Shown here: positions 19,066 through 27,664 of the stretch, piece by piece
Numbering within the stretch: the first letter of the stretch is position 1
Layout of the letters: the number at the start of each line of letters is the position of its first letter
Origin: Hyphomicrobiaceae bacterium
GTDB lineage: Bacteria > Pseudomonadota > Alphaproteobacteria > Rhizobiales > Hyphomicrobiaceae
Direction of reading: 5' to 3'
DNA length: 64,000 nt
NCBI GenBank assembly: GCA_025351355.1
Contig: JANXWC010000256.1
Span: 18,174 to 82,173, forward strand
The notes under the pieces: model-generated
Seen by the model: only the letters and a program-made list of their open reading frames with translations
Database searches by the model: none
Told to the model about the DNA's origin: nothing
Program-made: the position numbers and the translations under genes

Positions 19066-19770
19066 TTAGATGCCGGCATTGAGTTTGGGGAGGGTCAGAT
19101 AAACGGTCTGCTTGCCATCTCCCACATCCCGGGTGAGCGAGCAGCCCAATTGGGCCGCGATGACGGCTAGTAGTCCGGGGCCCGCGACCACTCCCCCCTC
19201 ACCGGCCGCCCCCTGGCCAAATTTGAGTTCAACAAAGGTAGCAAGTTTCGCCGATGTTACCAGCGCCACACCCTTGTACACGAGTTTGAGGCGAGCCTCC
19301 GCTGCGGTCCGCGCGGCGCTCATGTCAAGTTCAACTTCTCCTGCCGATTTGGCGATGTTCAGCAGCAGGTCAAGGATCAACTGTGTCAACCGCGCGCCGT
19401 CGGTGCGCACCTCAATCGGCATGCCATAGGTCAAAATGCGTACACCACAACCCGTGCCCATCGCTTTAAAGGCGACAACCGCTTTATCGACCACCGCGCC
19501 GAGATCGACCCGCTCAACTTTTTTTATGAGTATTCCAGCCTCGACACGTGCGGTGGCGGACAGGCTGTCGAGCATCGATTGCAGGTTCAGCAGCGCCCTT
19601 TCCATCGTCCGCGCCGACTTCGCGCGCTGCTCCTGGTCCACGGTCATTTCCATCAGATGTGTCAGCAGCAACAGCGCCTGCAAAGGTTGCCGCAAGTCAT
19701 GTCCGGCGCGCGCGTACGCGAGGCTCACAGACGGGGAAAGGCTCTCAACAATCGGCCGCTCATCAGTCAT
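19066..19770 (-). CDS. Sensorless histidine-kinase-like protein with decayed ATP-binding domain
   Basis: The 234-residue protein has no sensor or membrane segment. It begins with a dimerisation/phosphoacceptor helix containing His24 in AGHDLRQPLQALL, followed by a second helix and an ATPase-like half. In that half the N box reads ILDLLLNIAKSA (first Asn replaced by Asp), the DxGxG G1 box is absent (LVYKGVALV at that place), and only a remnant of the G2 box remains (AGPGLLAVIAAQLG). A DHp domain plus an ATPase fold unable to bind ATP is the layout of histidine phosphotransferases such as ChpT. I infer a phosphotransfer role. A decaying kinase is the alternative. Confidence 0.7.
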   Translation of the reverse strand: MTDERPIVESLSPSVSLAYARAGHDLRQPLQALLLLTHLMEMTVDQEQRAKSARTMERALLNLQSMLDSLSATARVEAGILIKKVERVDLGAVVDKAVVAFKAMGTGCGVRILTYGMPIEVRTDGARLTQLILDLLLNIAKSAGEVELDMSAARTAAEARLKLVYKGVALVTSAKLATFVELKFGQGAAGEGGVVAGPGLLAVIAAQLGCSLTRDVGDGKQTVYLTLPKLNAGI

Positions 19771-20179
19771 CCGCTCAACTCATAAGAGTTAGGTTAGAGC
19801 GCGTCCGCATGATCTTGCAAATTGGACATGGCGCCGTCATGAGCCTGCTCCATGAGTAAGGCTTTGTCATCCGCACTCGACTACTGCCGCTTGACAGTGG
19901 TCGTCCTTCCAGCTTTTCCACAGCTCTTTTTGACGGCATTAGTTAACCTATCGGAGGGAGCGTTTTTCGATCAGGGCACACAGCGAACTAGACAGCGAAC
20001 TAAATGGTCTCGCCAGAATATCTGGAATGCACCCCGCAGATGTCTCGTCACGCGCGGCGTGGCAGCGTGGCGAGCGGTCAGGTTCATCACCGGGCAGCTT
20101 CTACTCAGAAATTCGACAGTCAGAGGTGTCGGGTATCTTCGCTTAACTTAATCGAACTCTCCGCTTTGGGGGCTTATCA
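19771..20179. other. Intergenic region without a gene
   Basis: This 409-base stretch separates the reverse-strand kinase-like gene from the forward-strand cyclic-nucleotide-domain gene, so it should contain two divergent promoters. I found no convincing coding frame, tRNA or strong hairpin. Short open frames in it lack ribosome binding sites and recognisable composition. I could not pick out a confident -35/-10 pair. Confidence 0.6.
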
Positions 20180-20851
20180 ATGTGCGAACTCGTATTGCGT
20201 ACCGACCGCGCGTCCCAATCCACTTGGTCGCTGGATGTCGATAAAGCGACCGACGCGTCAGCCGTTCGGTTGCAAGAGTTGCTCCACAAGTTCCACATAG
20301 CGTCAATAAATCGCGAATTCGGGCAACTGTCTGACTTGAGCGTTACCGCGGCTTTGGAGAAGGCAGCGGTTCGCATCGCAATTCCCGCCCACACGACGAT
20401 TGTGTACGAGGGTGCACCCGCGCGCAGCTACTTTCTAATCGAATCCGGCGAAGTGCTCGCGCATCGCAAACACGGGCGGCAGGTCCGGTCGATGGTTCGT
20501 CGTCTCTCGGATGGCGACGTCTTTGGCTTCGATTTTGCGGGTACCGTCGGCGCCACCTGTGAAGCCATCACTCATACCGTAGCATTGAGCCTCGATCTGC
20601 ATAAACTGCGCGAGCTGCAACGCGGCTCAGCACTTGTGAGGCGTATCATGGCAGCAGTTCACACCAGCGAACTTGAATTGGTGATGGCTAGTCTCGGCGT
20701 GCAACAACCCTTACATGCGGCCGTCAACCAGTCGGCTCCGACAGAGGTCCAGTCGCAATGCGTTGCCGCCTTGCGCGCGGTCAAGGCATTTCACACCGAC
20801 GAAAATGCGATCAGCGATTTTCCAATGGAGTGGCGCAAGTTTGGCTCATGA
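20180..20851 (+). CDS. Cyclic-nucleotide-binding-domain (Crp-like) protein without a clear HTH
   Basis: The 223-residue product has a Crp/Fnr-type cNMP-binding beta roll. IPAHTTIVYEGAPARSYFLI matches the first strands, ESGEVLAHRKHGRQVRSMVR the turn and strand, and LSDGDVFGFDF the phosphate-binding-cassette region, although the usual Arg-Ser/Thr pair of cAMP binders is not evident. A long helix follows (LHKLRELQRGSALVRRIMAAV). The last 70 residues do not show the winged helix normally found in Crp proteins. It is therefore more likely a sensor or adaptor than a transcription factor, though a diverged DNA-binding domain cannot be excluded. It sits next to receiver and kinase genes. Confidence 0.7.
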   Translation: MCELVLRTDRASQSTWSLDVDKATDASAVRLQELLHKFHIASINREFGQLSDLSVTAALEKAAVRIAIPAHTTIVYEGAPARSYFLIESGEVLAHRKHGRQVRSMVRRLSDGDVFGFDFAGTVGATCEAITHTVALSLDLHKLRELQRGSALVRRIMAAVHTSELELVMASLGVQQPLHAAVNQSAPTEVQSQCVAALRAVKAFHTDENAISDFPMEWRKFGS

Positions 20852-20970
20852 AACCCCGGATGTTCGGGGCTCAAAGCCACCCAACACCTTCTAAAACGTG
20901 CCATCGATCTCCTTTCTCAGTTACCTGAGGCGCATTCCCCTCCCCCCGACACCGTCGCCTCGGGACTTGG

Positions 20971-21012
20971 GGGCCTGTCGATACCCCCGAATCGGCAGGC
21001 CCTTTTCTCTTT
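20971..21012 (+). terminator. Intrinsic terminator
   Basis: A 12-bp stem, GGGCCTGTCGAT pairing with ATCGGCAGGCCC (one G-U pair), encloses an 8-base loop and is followed by TTTTCTCTTT. It lies 120 bases after the cyclic-nucleotide-domain gene and before the receiver gene, and would end transcription from the former. Confidence 0.85.
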
Positions 21013-21045
21013 GCACCCTTCGCAAAAATTCGCATGGAGGCTAAT

Positions 21046-21531
21046 GTGACCCTGACAGTGACTGGCCTGACCGGAAATTTCGGTATTGAGAAACGAATGG
21101 AAAGTGCTCAGCGTATCGCGTCTGGGCGCTTCCGTATGCAAGGCAAACTCGAAGTGGCGCACGAAGTTCTCAAAGGCCGCACCGTTCTGCTCATCGAAGA
21201 CTCCTGGCTGATCGCTCAGGGCTATAAATCCATGTTGGAGCTTTCCGGCATGGAGGTTATCGGTCCTGCTGCCAACGTTGCCGATGCCGAGGAACTGCTG
21301 CTCTCGCACGTGCCGGAACTCGCGTTGGTCGATATCAATCTGCAAGGCAGCGACAGCTACGAGCTGATAGCCGCCTTGGTAGAACGCAACATTCCCGTCG
21401 TCATCATCTCCGGCAACGAGGTGTCACCTGAAGTCGCTGCCAGTGTCGATTGCGTGCTGACCAAGCCGATTGGTGGCGCCACCCTGATGTCGACGCTTCG
21501 CCGCGTCGCAGCCGCACGCGATTTCAAATAA
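21046..21531 (+). CDS. Single-domain response regulator (receiver only)
   Basis: I prefer the GTG at 21046 because GGAGG ends five bases before it. An in-frame ATG at 21034 overlaps that site. After about 40 residues of extension comes a complete receiver domain: VLLIEDSWL supplies the acidic residues, Asp in LALVDINLQG is the phosphoacceptor, IISGN holds the Ser/Thr and VLTKPI the lysine. There is no output domain. Such receivers commonly serve HWE/HisKA_2 kinases, and the PAS-rich HWE kinase ends only 35 bases away on the opposite strand, so I infer that the two form a pair. Confidence 0.87.
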   Translation: MTLTVTGLTGNFGIEKRMESAQRIASGRFRMQGKLEVAHEVLKGRTVLLIEDSWLIAQGYKSMLELSGMEVIGPAANVADAEELLLSHVPELALVDINLQGSDSYELIAALVERNIPVVIISGNEVSPEVAASVDCVLTKPIGGATLMSTLRRVAAARDFK

Positions 21532-21565
21532 CGCCGCAGTTTGTTTGATCGTACGCTTTACATTC

Positions 21566-24196
21566 TTAGTTGAGCAGCACGAAACGATTTGGGATTTCGA
21601 GGCGGCAATACGCCCCGCTTTCCCGGACCTCAAACGCACTCGTGCTGCCCTTCAATTCATAAGGAACGAGTTCTCGGATCACACTGGTGCCATACCCGGG
21701 CTTGACCGGCAGCGAAATGACCGGACCACCCGCTTCCTCCCACTCGATCACTAGCGAGCGCGGCTGCCCGGGGACTTTGGCCTCCAGTCGCCAACAGACG
21801 CGCACTTGCCCTTGTGGGTTCTTCAGCGCGCCGTACTTGGACGCATTCATTGCGAGCTCAAACACCGCCATCGCCACGGCTTGCGACGCCGACGGCTTGA
21901 GCACGATTTTCGGTCCGTCGAGTTGCATGTTGCGATCGTCGCAATATGGTTTCAGCGCATCGCCGATGATGTCGCCAAGCCCCACACCGGTCCAACCCGC
22001 TTTGCTCAACCGCGAGTGGGTATTGGCCATCGACATCAGCCGGCTCTCTAGCGCACTCCTGAATTCATCGATCGACGTACTCTGTCCTCGCGACCGTTCC
22101 ATGACCAGCTGCATGCTTTCCAGTGAATTTTTGACGCGATGATCGAGTTCACGGATTAGGATTTGCTGCCGTTCCTCGGCTGCTTTTCGCTCGGTGATGT
22201 CCAGGATCACACCGAGACCGTCATATGTTTCACGGGGGTTCGTCAGCACATGGCCGCGCACCAGCATCCATCGCACACTGCCGTCGGGACGCAGCACCCG
22301 AAACTCTAAGTCTACGTCTTTTCGATTGGCGATCGCGTCGGCAATCACACGCCGGCGCTTAAGTATGTCATGCGGATGCACAACCGCTTCGACGCTGTCG
22401 ACGGCGCCAGTCCATTTGGCCTTGTCCAGTCCCAGCAGTTCCAGCCCCTCGTCGGAATAGTTCAGTCTGTGGCTCGTCGCGTCAAAATGCCAGGTGCCCA
22501 TGCGTCCTGCCGTACAGGCGACTTTCATCAGGCGGAGCGTTTCGTTCAGCCGTTGTTCGTTCCGTTTGCGCTCGGTGATGTCGAGGTAGAACGAAACGAC
22601 CGCGGGCTTGCCTTGCCATTCTGCCAGATGCGCCATCGCCGAGATCCAGATTTCCGTCCCGTCGCGTTTAAATCCACGCCAGCCCGGATGCGGCGCCAAT
22701 AGTTCGCCCCGAAATGCAGCCGCAGTTCGCGCCCTCAGCAGGGGTCGCTCGTTTTCCATGATGAAATCGTCGAACGTCGATTTTCCGATCATCTCTTCAG
22801 GTCGATCGTACCCGAAGATCCGCGCCATCGCAGGGTTGGCGTAGACGATCTTTTCGTTTTGCTGCAAAATGATCCCTTGCAACGAGCCTTCCACGACGCT
22901 GCGATAGCGCGCCTCTGATCTAACCAAGTCCGCCTCTGCCTTCCGCCGTTCCGTGATGTCGACGCAGACGCCGACCACGCGGTCCGCCTCGTGTCCGTTT
23001 GGGCCATCGGTAAAATGAATGCGCCCGTTCCACGTCAACCAGCGCACTTCGCCGCCCGGTCTGACAAAACGGAAATCCATGCGCAGATATCCATCCCCCT
23101 GGGGATTCTGCGCCGCCCGGTAGAGTTCTCGCACCCGCGCCAGGTCGTCCCTGTGCACCCGTAAAAAAGCTTGCGACAGACTGACCACGTTGGCGCCGGG
23201 AATCCCAAGCATTGTCGTGAGTTCCGGCGAATAGTACGCCAGTCCGGTCTTGGCGTTGATGGCGAATGTACCGATGCCGGCAGCCTCGTTGGCCAAACGC
23301 AGGCGTTCTTCGTTTTCTTCGATGCGCTGCGTAGCCAACCGGGCCTGCGTCAGGTCATAAACCGCCACTGCGACAAAACCGACCCCAAGGCTACTGTGCG
23401 GCTCGGGTTCGAGCGAAATCGAAAATACGCCGCGTTTACCATTCGGATCGACTTGTTCCTCTTCATAAGCCAGTCGCTCGCCTGCGAACGCTTGATCCAG
23501 TCGTCGCAAGGCCGCTTCAAGCCGGCTGGGATCGACAAAGTCCTGCACGCGCTTTCCGACCAGGTCTCCATTGCCCGTGAGCATCTTCGAATACGCTCGG
23601 TTCGCAAAAACGTAACGGCGGTCCCTGTCGACCAGCGCTAACCCCACACCGGAGTTTTCCGTGGCAACTTTGAGCAGATGCTGGCTGTGTTCCTGTTGCT
23701 CTTGTGCCACCTCATGGCGAGTTCCATCGCCCGCGCCGGCATCGATGAATAGCACCAGCGCCAGCTTGCCGTGGCGATCGCTTGCGGCGACCGGGCGCAC
23801 CTGCATGCATACGCGACGGGTCGCCGCGCCAAAGTCGATGCGCACAGGTTGGCAAAGGATCGTATCGCCATACTCGAAGGCGCGCCGCAATGCCTGGCTG
23901 ACTTCGTCCCTCAGTTCGCCGCGAATAAGTTGCTCCAGTTCGCCAACCAGAGCCCCATTTACGGGGCGCAAATAAACCTGCGCCGCCTCGGCAATATGCA
24001 CCACCTGGAGTTGTGCGTCGACCAGGACGCCGGGTGGCGCCATGGCATCCAATATATCGCGATGCACGCGACTTGGTTCTTTGCGCAGCGATAAATGTTC
24101 ATCACTGCCGGCCGCCGCAACCGGGTCCGTTCCTGCCGTTCCCGCGAGTAACCCGCTCGGGCTATGCTCAGTGTTCTCCATCGGCACATTTTTCAT
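21566..24196 (-). CDS. Multi-PAS HWE-family sensor histidine kinase
   Basis: This soluble 876-residue kinase has about five PAS domains. The first, near residues 40-170, begins DAMAPPGVLVDAQLQVVHI. Later ones begin VATENSGVGLALVDRDRRY, ANEAAGIGTFAINAKTGL, VVEGSLQGIILQQNEKIVY and VACTAGRMGTWHFDATSH, and PAC-like ends are seen as DITERRKAEAD and DITERKRNEQ. The C-terminus is an HWE kinase: phosphoacceptor His686 in ELDHRVKNSLE, N box ELAMNASKYGAL and the defining Trp-x-Glu in VIEWEEAGGP. No membrane segment is present, so it senses a cytoplasmic signal such as redox state, light or a ligand. It is convergent with the receiver gene at 21046. Confidence 0.92.
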   Translation of the reverse strand: MKNVPMENTEHSPSGLLAGTAGTDPVAAAGSDEHLSLRKEPSRVHRDILDAMAPPGVLVDAQLQVVHIAEAAQVYLRPVNGALVGELEQLIRGELRDEVSQALRRAFEYGDTILCQPVRIDFGAATRRVCMQVRPVAASDRHGKLALVLFIDAGAGDGTRHEVAQEQQEHSQHLLKVATENSGVGLALVDRDRRYVFANRAYSKMLTGNGDLVGKRVQDFVDPSRLEAALRRLDQAFAGERLAYEEEQVDPNGKRGVFSISLEPEPHSSLGVGFVAVAVYDLTQARLATQRIEENEERLRLANEAAGIGTFAINAKTGLAYYSPELTTMLGIPGANVVSLSQAFLRVHRDDLARVRELYRAAQNPQGDGYLRMDFRFVRPGGEVRWLTWNGRIHFTDGPNGHEADRVVGVCVDITERRKAEADLVRSEARYRSVVEGSLQGIILQQNEKIVYANPAMARIFGYDRPEEMIGKSTFDDFIMENERPLLRARTAAAFRGELLAPHPGWRGFKRDGTEIWISAMAHLAEWQGKPAVVSFYLDITERKRNEQRLNETLRLMKVACTAGRMGTWHFDATSHRLNYSDEGLELLGLDKAKWTGAVDSVEAVVHPHDILKRRRVIADAIANRKDVDLEFRVLRPDGSVRWMLVRGHVLTNPRETYDGLGVILDITERKAAEERQQILIRELDHRVKNSLESMQLVMERSRGQSTSIDEFRSALESRLMSMANTHSRLSKAGWTGVGLGDIIGDALKPYCDDRNMQLDGPKIVLKPSASQAVAMAVFELAMNASKYGALKNPQGQVRVCWRLEAKVPGQPRSLVIEWEEAGGPVISLPVKPGYGTSVIRELVPYELKGSTSAFEVRESGAYCRLEIPNRFVLLN

Positions 24197-24472
24197 GCCT
24201 ACATGCGAGAAGGCCTACGCTTTTATCGGTCGATACCGCAGGCTCGGCCTCTTCGCCCTCTGTTTTTTCAATGACTTAAAAAGCATTTCATGAAACCGGC
24301 TATCAGCATCCGAGTCGAAAGCCTAATGAACTAAATAACTATCTCATAAGAATAGGTCGAGTATCGCCAATAATACTTCCGACCGCAATACTATTCTTAC
24401 AATTCCCTCCAATTAGGGTCGAACCGCGATCGCGCACTCATGCGCCCCAGTATCGGGTCGCGCGGTCTGGCG
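24197..24472. other. Intergenic region upstream of the rpmH promoter
   Basis: The stretch between the divergent kinase start and the rpmH promoter is relatively AT-rich, especially 24290-24420. It shows no coding frame or RNA gene that I can support. It should carry the kinase promoter on the reverse strand. Confidence 0.55.
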
Positions 24473-24501
24473 TTGACGCGACCGTTAAGCCCCACTATAA
24501 G
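24473..24501 (+). promoter_or_regulatory. Sigma-70-type promoter of rpmH-rnpA
   Basis: TTGACG at 24473-24478 and TATAAG at 24496-24501 are separated by exactly 17 bases, close to the alphaproteobacterial housekeeping consensus. Transcription would start about 200 bases upstream of rpmH, leaving a long leader. Promoters of ribosomal protein genes are often this strong, and no other gene intervenes. Confidence 0.7.
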
Positions 24502-24703
24502 CCACCGAACTCCGGATCGGCTTCGGCTTGAGACGCGCGTCGGCATTTTAGTCCCGCGCGCGCGTCTACTACGATTACCGTACTATCGGCTGTTGATCCT
24601 CCGGCACCCGACGGTGGGCAATCTTGTCTATCGGGCAACCATTTTCCGCGACGCGGCCCGAAATGTGGCGTGTCTTGCGGGTGAACGCGACGGAGCATGT
24701 ATC

Positions 24704-24838
24704 GTGAAACGCACCTACCAGCCCAGCAAGATCGTGCGCAAGCGCCGGCACGGTTTTCGCCATCGTATGTCGACCGTTGGTGGTCGTAACGTCTTGGCGC
24801 GCCGTCGTGCCAAGGGTCGCAAGCGTCTGTCGGCTTAA
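24704..24838 (+). CDS. rpmH: 50S ribosomal protein L34
   Basis: The 44-residue protein starts with a GTG at 24704 preceded by GGAG and reads [18 protein letters not shown] onward, ending in KGRKRLSA. It is the full length and sequence expected of L34, a small basic protein of the large ribosomal subunit. The open frame continues upstream to 24440, but that part has no L34 character. It is followed after 65 bases by rnpA, the usual order near the origin region of many bacteria. Confidence 0.97.
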   Translation: MKRTYQPSKIVRKRRHGFRHRMSTVGGRNVLARRRAKGRKRLSA

Positions 24839-24903
24839 GCCGAAGCAAGTTACGTTCGGCGAACGCTGCGACTTATTAATATTTTGAACTGCGGAGACCC
24901 GCC

Positions 24904-25341
24904 ATGGCGTTGGATCCCGCTCACCGACCCTATGGGCCCCGCTTGGCGACGATCCGTCGCCGCGCCGATTTTCTGCGCCTGCGCAACGGTAGTCGTTGGT
25001 CTGGCCCGGCGTTTGTGCTGGAAGGTAAGCCACGCCACGTGAGTTGCGATCAGCCACCGACCCCTTATTCCACCTCAACGCGGTTCGGTTTCACAATTAC
25101 TAAAAAAATCGGTCTCGCACACGAACGCAATCGCATTCGTCGCCGCCTTTCGCATGCGCTCCGGCTGGTCAAAATTCCCACTCAACTGGCCACCTGGGAT
25201 TGCGTGGTCGTTGCTCGGCGTCCCGCTTTGGACAGAGTGTTTGACGATCTGGTCCGCGATTTCGCCACGGCGGTTGCCCGTCTGGCGCGCGCACCTTCTA
25301 CTCCCGTTCATTCAGTACAGCCGCCCGCTGCCGAGCCATAA
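24904..25341 (+). CDS. rnpA: Ribonuclease P protein component
   Basis: This 145-residue basic protein assists the RNase P RNA in 5' tRNA maturation. The start region ATIRRRADFLRLRNG and the signature ERNRIRRRLSHALR (about residues 74-87) identify it. FGFTITKKIG is the conserved central strand. The Pro-rich C-terminal tail is slightly longer than in enterobacteria, as is normal in alphaproteobacteria. It lies between rpmH and yidC. The small yidD gene that often sits between rnpA and yidC is not present here. Confidence 0.96.
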   Translation: MALDPAHRPYGPRLATIRRRADFLRLRNGSRWSGPAFVLEGKPRHVSCDQPPTPYSTSTRFGFTITKKIGLAHERNRIRRRLSHALRLVKIPTQLATWDCVVVARRPALDRVFDDLVRDFATAVARLARAPSTPVHSVQPPAAEP

Positions 25342-25502
25342 CAGCGCATTCAAGTGCCGTGCTGCCGCACTGCTTGACGCGACGCTTACGTCCGTCCATG
25401 TGAGCCGTGCAGACGGCTCGTTTAATTAATGTGAGCCGTGCCGCCAATACCGCCCATCTGCGAAAGTTTTCCGATTATGTCGCCGTCAGCCGCGAGCTTC
25501 CA

Positions 25503-27404
25503 ATGAACGATCCCGATTCACAAAAAAACATGATCCTGGCGATCGTCCTGTCGTTGGCCGTCCTGCTCGGTTGGCAGTACCTGTTTGTCTGGCCGAAGGA
25601 GCAGGAGCGCCGCCGCCAGGCGCAAACACAGCAGACGACCGTGCCTTCGGCCCAGTCTTCGAATGGCACCACTTCGGCGCCGCCGGCTTCCGGTCAACCC
25701 GCGTCGGGCGCATTGCCATCGGTTGGCGGTACGGCCACCACGGGGCTGTCGCGCGCTGCCGCTTTGGCATTGTCTCCGCGCATTGCCATCGACACGCCGA
25801 GCCTGACCGGTTCGATCACCCTTAAAGGTGGCCGCATCGATGACCTCGTGCTGGCCAAATACCGGGAAACGACCGAGCCGAAGAGCCCGAATGTGGTTCT
25901 GCTTGAACCGGCCGGTGCGACCGAGAGCTACTTTGCCGAATTCGGCTGGGTCCCCGTCGCCGGCCAGACCATCGCCGTGCCGACCCGCGACAGCCTCTGG
26001 AGCGCGCAAGGTCAAGGCACTCTCACGCCAGCAACACCGGTGGTGCTGACCTTCGACAATGGCCAGGGCGCAGTCTTCCGCCGCACCATCTCGGTTGACG
26101 AGAAGTATATGTTCACCGTCAAGGATGAGGTCGACAACAAGGCGTCCGCTTCCATTGCGTTGCAGCCCTACGGCAAGATCTTTCGCCTCGGTACGCCTAA
26201 GACGTCTGGCTACGCGGTTCTGCATGAAGGCCTGATCGGCGTTCTCAGTTCCGACAGCAGCGTCGGGCTGCAAGAGATCAATTATGCCGATCTCGCCAAG
26301 GAAGCGACCAATCGCGAAAAAGAACGCAAGCCGGCGATCGGCGAGAAAAACTTTGCCGGCACCAAGGGCGGCTGGCTCGGCTTCACCGACAAATATTGGG
26401 CTACCGTGCTCGTGCCGCCGCAGAACGTCACCTATGACGCCCATCTGACCGGCTACAAGGCGGTCCCCGGCGTGCAGCAGGAAGGCTTCCAGACCGACTA
26501 TCTGCTCGAGCCGATCACCATCGCCCCCGGCACGACGCAAGTCTCGGAGCAGCGCCTGTTCGCTGGCGCCAAGGAAGTCCGCACGGTCAACGCTTATGGC
26601 GAATTCGGCGGCGTCAAGCGCTTCGACCTGATGATCGACTGGGGGTGGTCGCACTTCATCGCCAAGCCGATGTTCTGGCTGATTGAGCGGCTCTCTGCCT
26701 TGCTTGGCAACTTTGGCCTCGCCATTCTGGCCGTCACCGTGCTCGCCAAGGCCGCGTTCTTCCCGCTGGCCAACAAGAGCTACGAGTCTATGGCCAAGAT
26801 GAAGAAGATGCAGCCCGAAATGGAGCGCATGAAAGAGCTCTATAAGGACGACCGCGAACGTCAGCAGAAGGAAATGATGAAGCTGTACTCGGAACACAAA
26901 ATCAACCCGGCTTCGGGTTGCCTCCCGATGCTGCTGCAGTTCCCGGTGTTCTTCGCGCTCTACAAGGTGCTGTTCGTCACCATCGACATGCGACAGGCGC
27001 CGTTCTACGGCTGGGTGAAAGATCTGTCGGCGCCCGACCCGTCGAACCTGTTCAACCTGTTCGGCTTGCTGCCATTCAATCCGACAACTGTGCCCTTGCT
27101 CGGTGAATACTTGCACATGGGTTTTTGGCCGATGGTCATGGGCGCCACGATGTGGATGACGATGCAGCTCAATCCGCAGCAAGCCGATCCCATGCAGCAG
27201 AAAATCTTCAACTGGATGCCGGTGTTGTTCACCTTCACCATGGCCGGATTTCCGGCGGGCCTCGTCATCTACTGGGCCTGGAGCAACGTGCTGTCCTTGG
27301 CCCAGCAGTACTACATCATGCAAAAGAACGGCGCCGACATCCATCTCTGGAAGAACCTCGGCGTTGATAAGCTGATTGAGCGGTTCGCACCGAAGAAGAC
27401 GTGA
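25503..27404 (+). CDS. yidC: Membrane protein insertase YidC
   Basis: The ATG at 25503 (MNDPDSQKNMIL) gives 633 residues, typical of alphaproteobacterial YidC. A first membrane helix (ILAIVLSLAVLLGWQYLFVW) and a large periplasmic P1 domain with a Ser/Thr/Pro/Ala-rich linker precede the conserved 60KD_IMP core: WGWSHFIAKPMFWLIERL, the hydrophilic-groove region, MYSEHKINP-like KLYSEHKINPASGCLPML, and two or three C-terminal membrane helices. It inserts and folds inner-membrane proteins alone or with SecYEG. An in-frame start 96 bases upstream overlaps an unstructured region and is less likely. engB follows after 260 bases of repeats. Confidence 0.96.
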   Translation: MNDPDSQKNMILAIVLSLAVLLGWQYLFVWPKEQERRRQAQTQQTTVPSAQSSNGTTSAPPASGQPASGALPSVGGTATTGLSRAAALALSPRIAIDTPSLTGSITLKGGRIDDLVLAKYRETTEPKSPNVVLLEPAGATESYFAEFGWVPVAGQTIAVPTRDSLWSAQGQGTLTPATPVVLTFDNGQGAVFRRTISVDEKYMFTVKDEVDNKASASIALQPYGKIFRLGTPKTSGYAVLHEGLIGVLSSDSSVGLQEINYADLAKEATNREKERKPAIGEKNFAGTKGGWLGFTDKYWATVLVPPQNVTYDAHLTGYKAVPGVQQEGFQTDYLLEPITIAPGTTQVSEQRLFAGAKEVRTVNAYGEFGGVKRFDLMIDWGWSHFIAKPMFWLIERLSALLGNFGLAILAVTVLAKAAFFPLANKSYESMAKMKKMQPEMERMKELYKDDRERQQKEMMKLYSEHKINPASGCLPMLLQFPVFFALYKVLFVTIDMRQAPFYGWVKDLSAPDPSNLFNLFGLLPFNPTTVPLLGEYLHMGFWPMVMGATMWMTMQLNPQQADPMQQKIFNWMPVLFTFTMAGFPAGLVIYWAWSNVLSLAQQYYIMQKNGADIHLWKNLGVDKLIERFAPKKT

Positions 27405-27420
27405 TGATCAATATGTAGGT

Positions 27421-27500
27421 TGGGTCAAGCGTTTCAGCGCGACCCAACAACCGAAAGTACGTCCGCAAGAACCTGGGTCTCGCCGCGCTTGACCCAACCA
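27421..27500. repeat. Dispersed GGGTCAAGCG inverted-repeat element, copy 1
   Basis: TGGGTCAAGCGTTTCAGCGC followed by GACCCAAC forms one arm, and a second, inverted copy of the same motif (GCGCTTGACCCAACC) ends near 27500. The core GGGTCAAGCG..TCAGCGCGACCCAACA recurs at 34858-34885. The element is noncoding and lies directly behind yidC. Confidence 0.85.
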
Positions 27501-27519
27501 AGCATGCAATGGAATTGTG

Positions 27520-27652
27520 AAGGCCCCTCTTCCGGCCTTCGGCCACCTTCTCCCGCGAGGGAAAAGGCAACCCCTCGAAGCGCGAGGCTTTTGTCCTCTC
27601 CCCTTGGAGAGAGGATGCCCGAAGGGCAGGTGAGGGGGCCTTTCTTTTTGAT
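27520..27652. repeat. Palindromic intergenic element, possible yidC terminator
   Basis: AAGGCCCCTC near 27520 pairs with GAGGGGGCCTT near 27632, and inner stems such as CCTCTCC...GGAGAGAGG are nested within. The final arm is followed by TTTCTTTTTG, so it could end transcription from yidC. Its Pro/Arg-like composition and the CCCTTCGGGC-type blocks resemble mobile intergenic palindromes of rhizobial genomes. Confidence 0.75.
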
Positions 27653-27664
27653 CGGCTTCACTCA

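Noticed and set aside
24440..24703. An N-terminal extension of L34 by 88 residues
   Set aside because: The promoter at 24473-24501 lies within it, L34 is never that long, and the GTG at 24704 has a proper ribosome binding site.
25518..27344. A 608-codon open frame on the strand opposite yidC
   Set aside because: It is a mirror of yidC in a GC-rich genome. Its translation is His/Arg/Asp-rich low complexity with no family match, no ribosome binding site and no conserved start.
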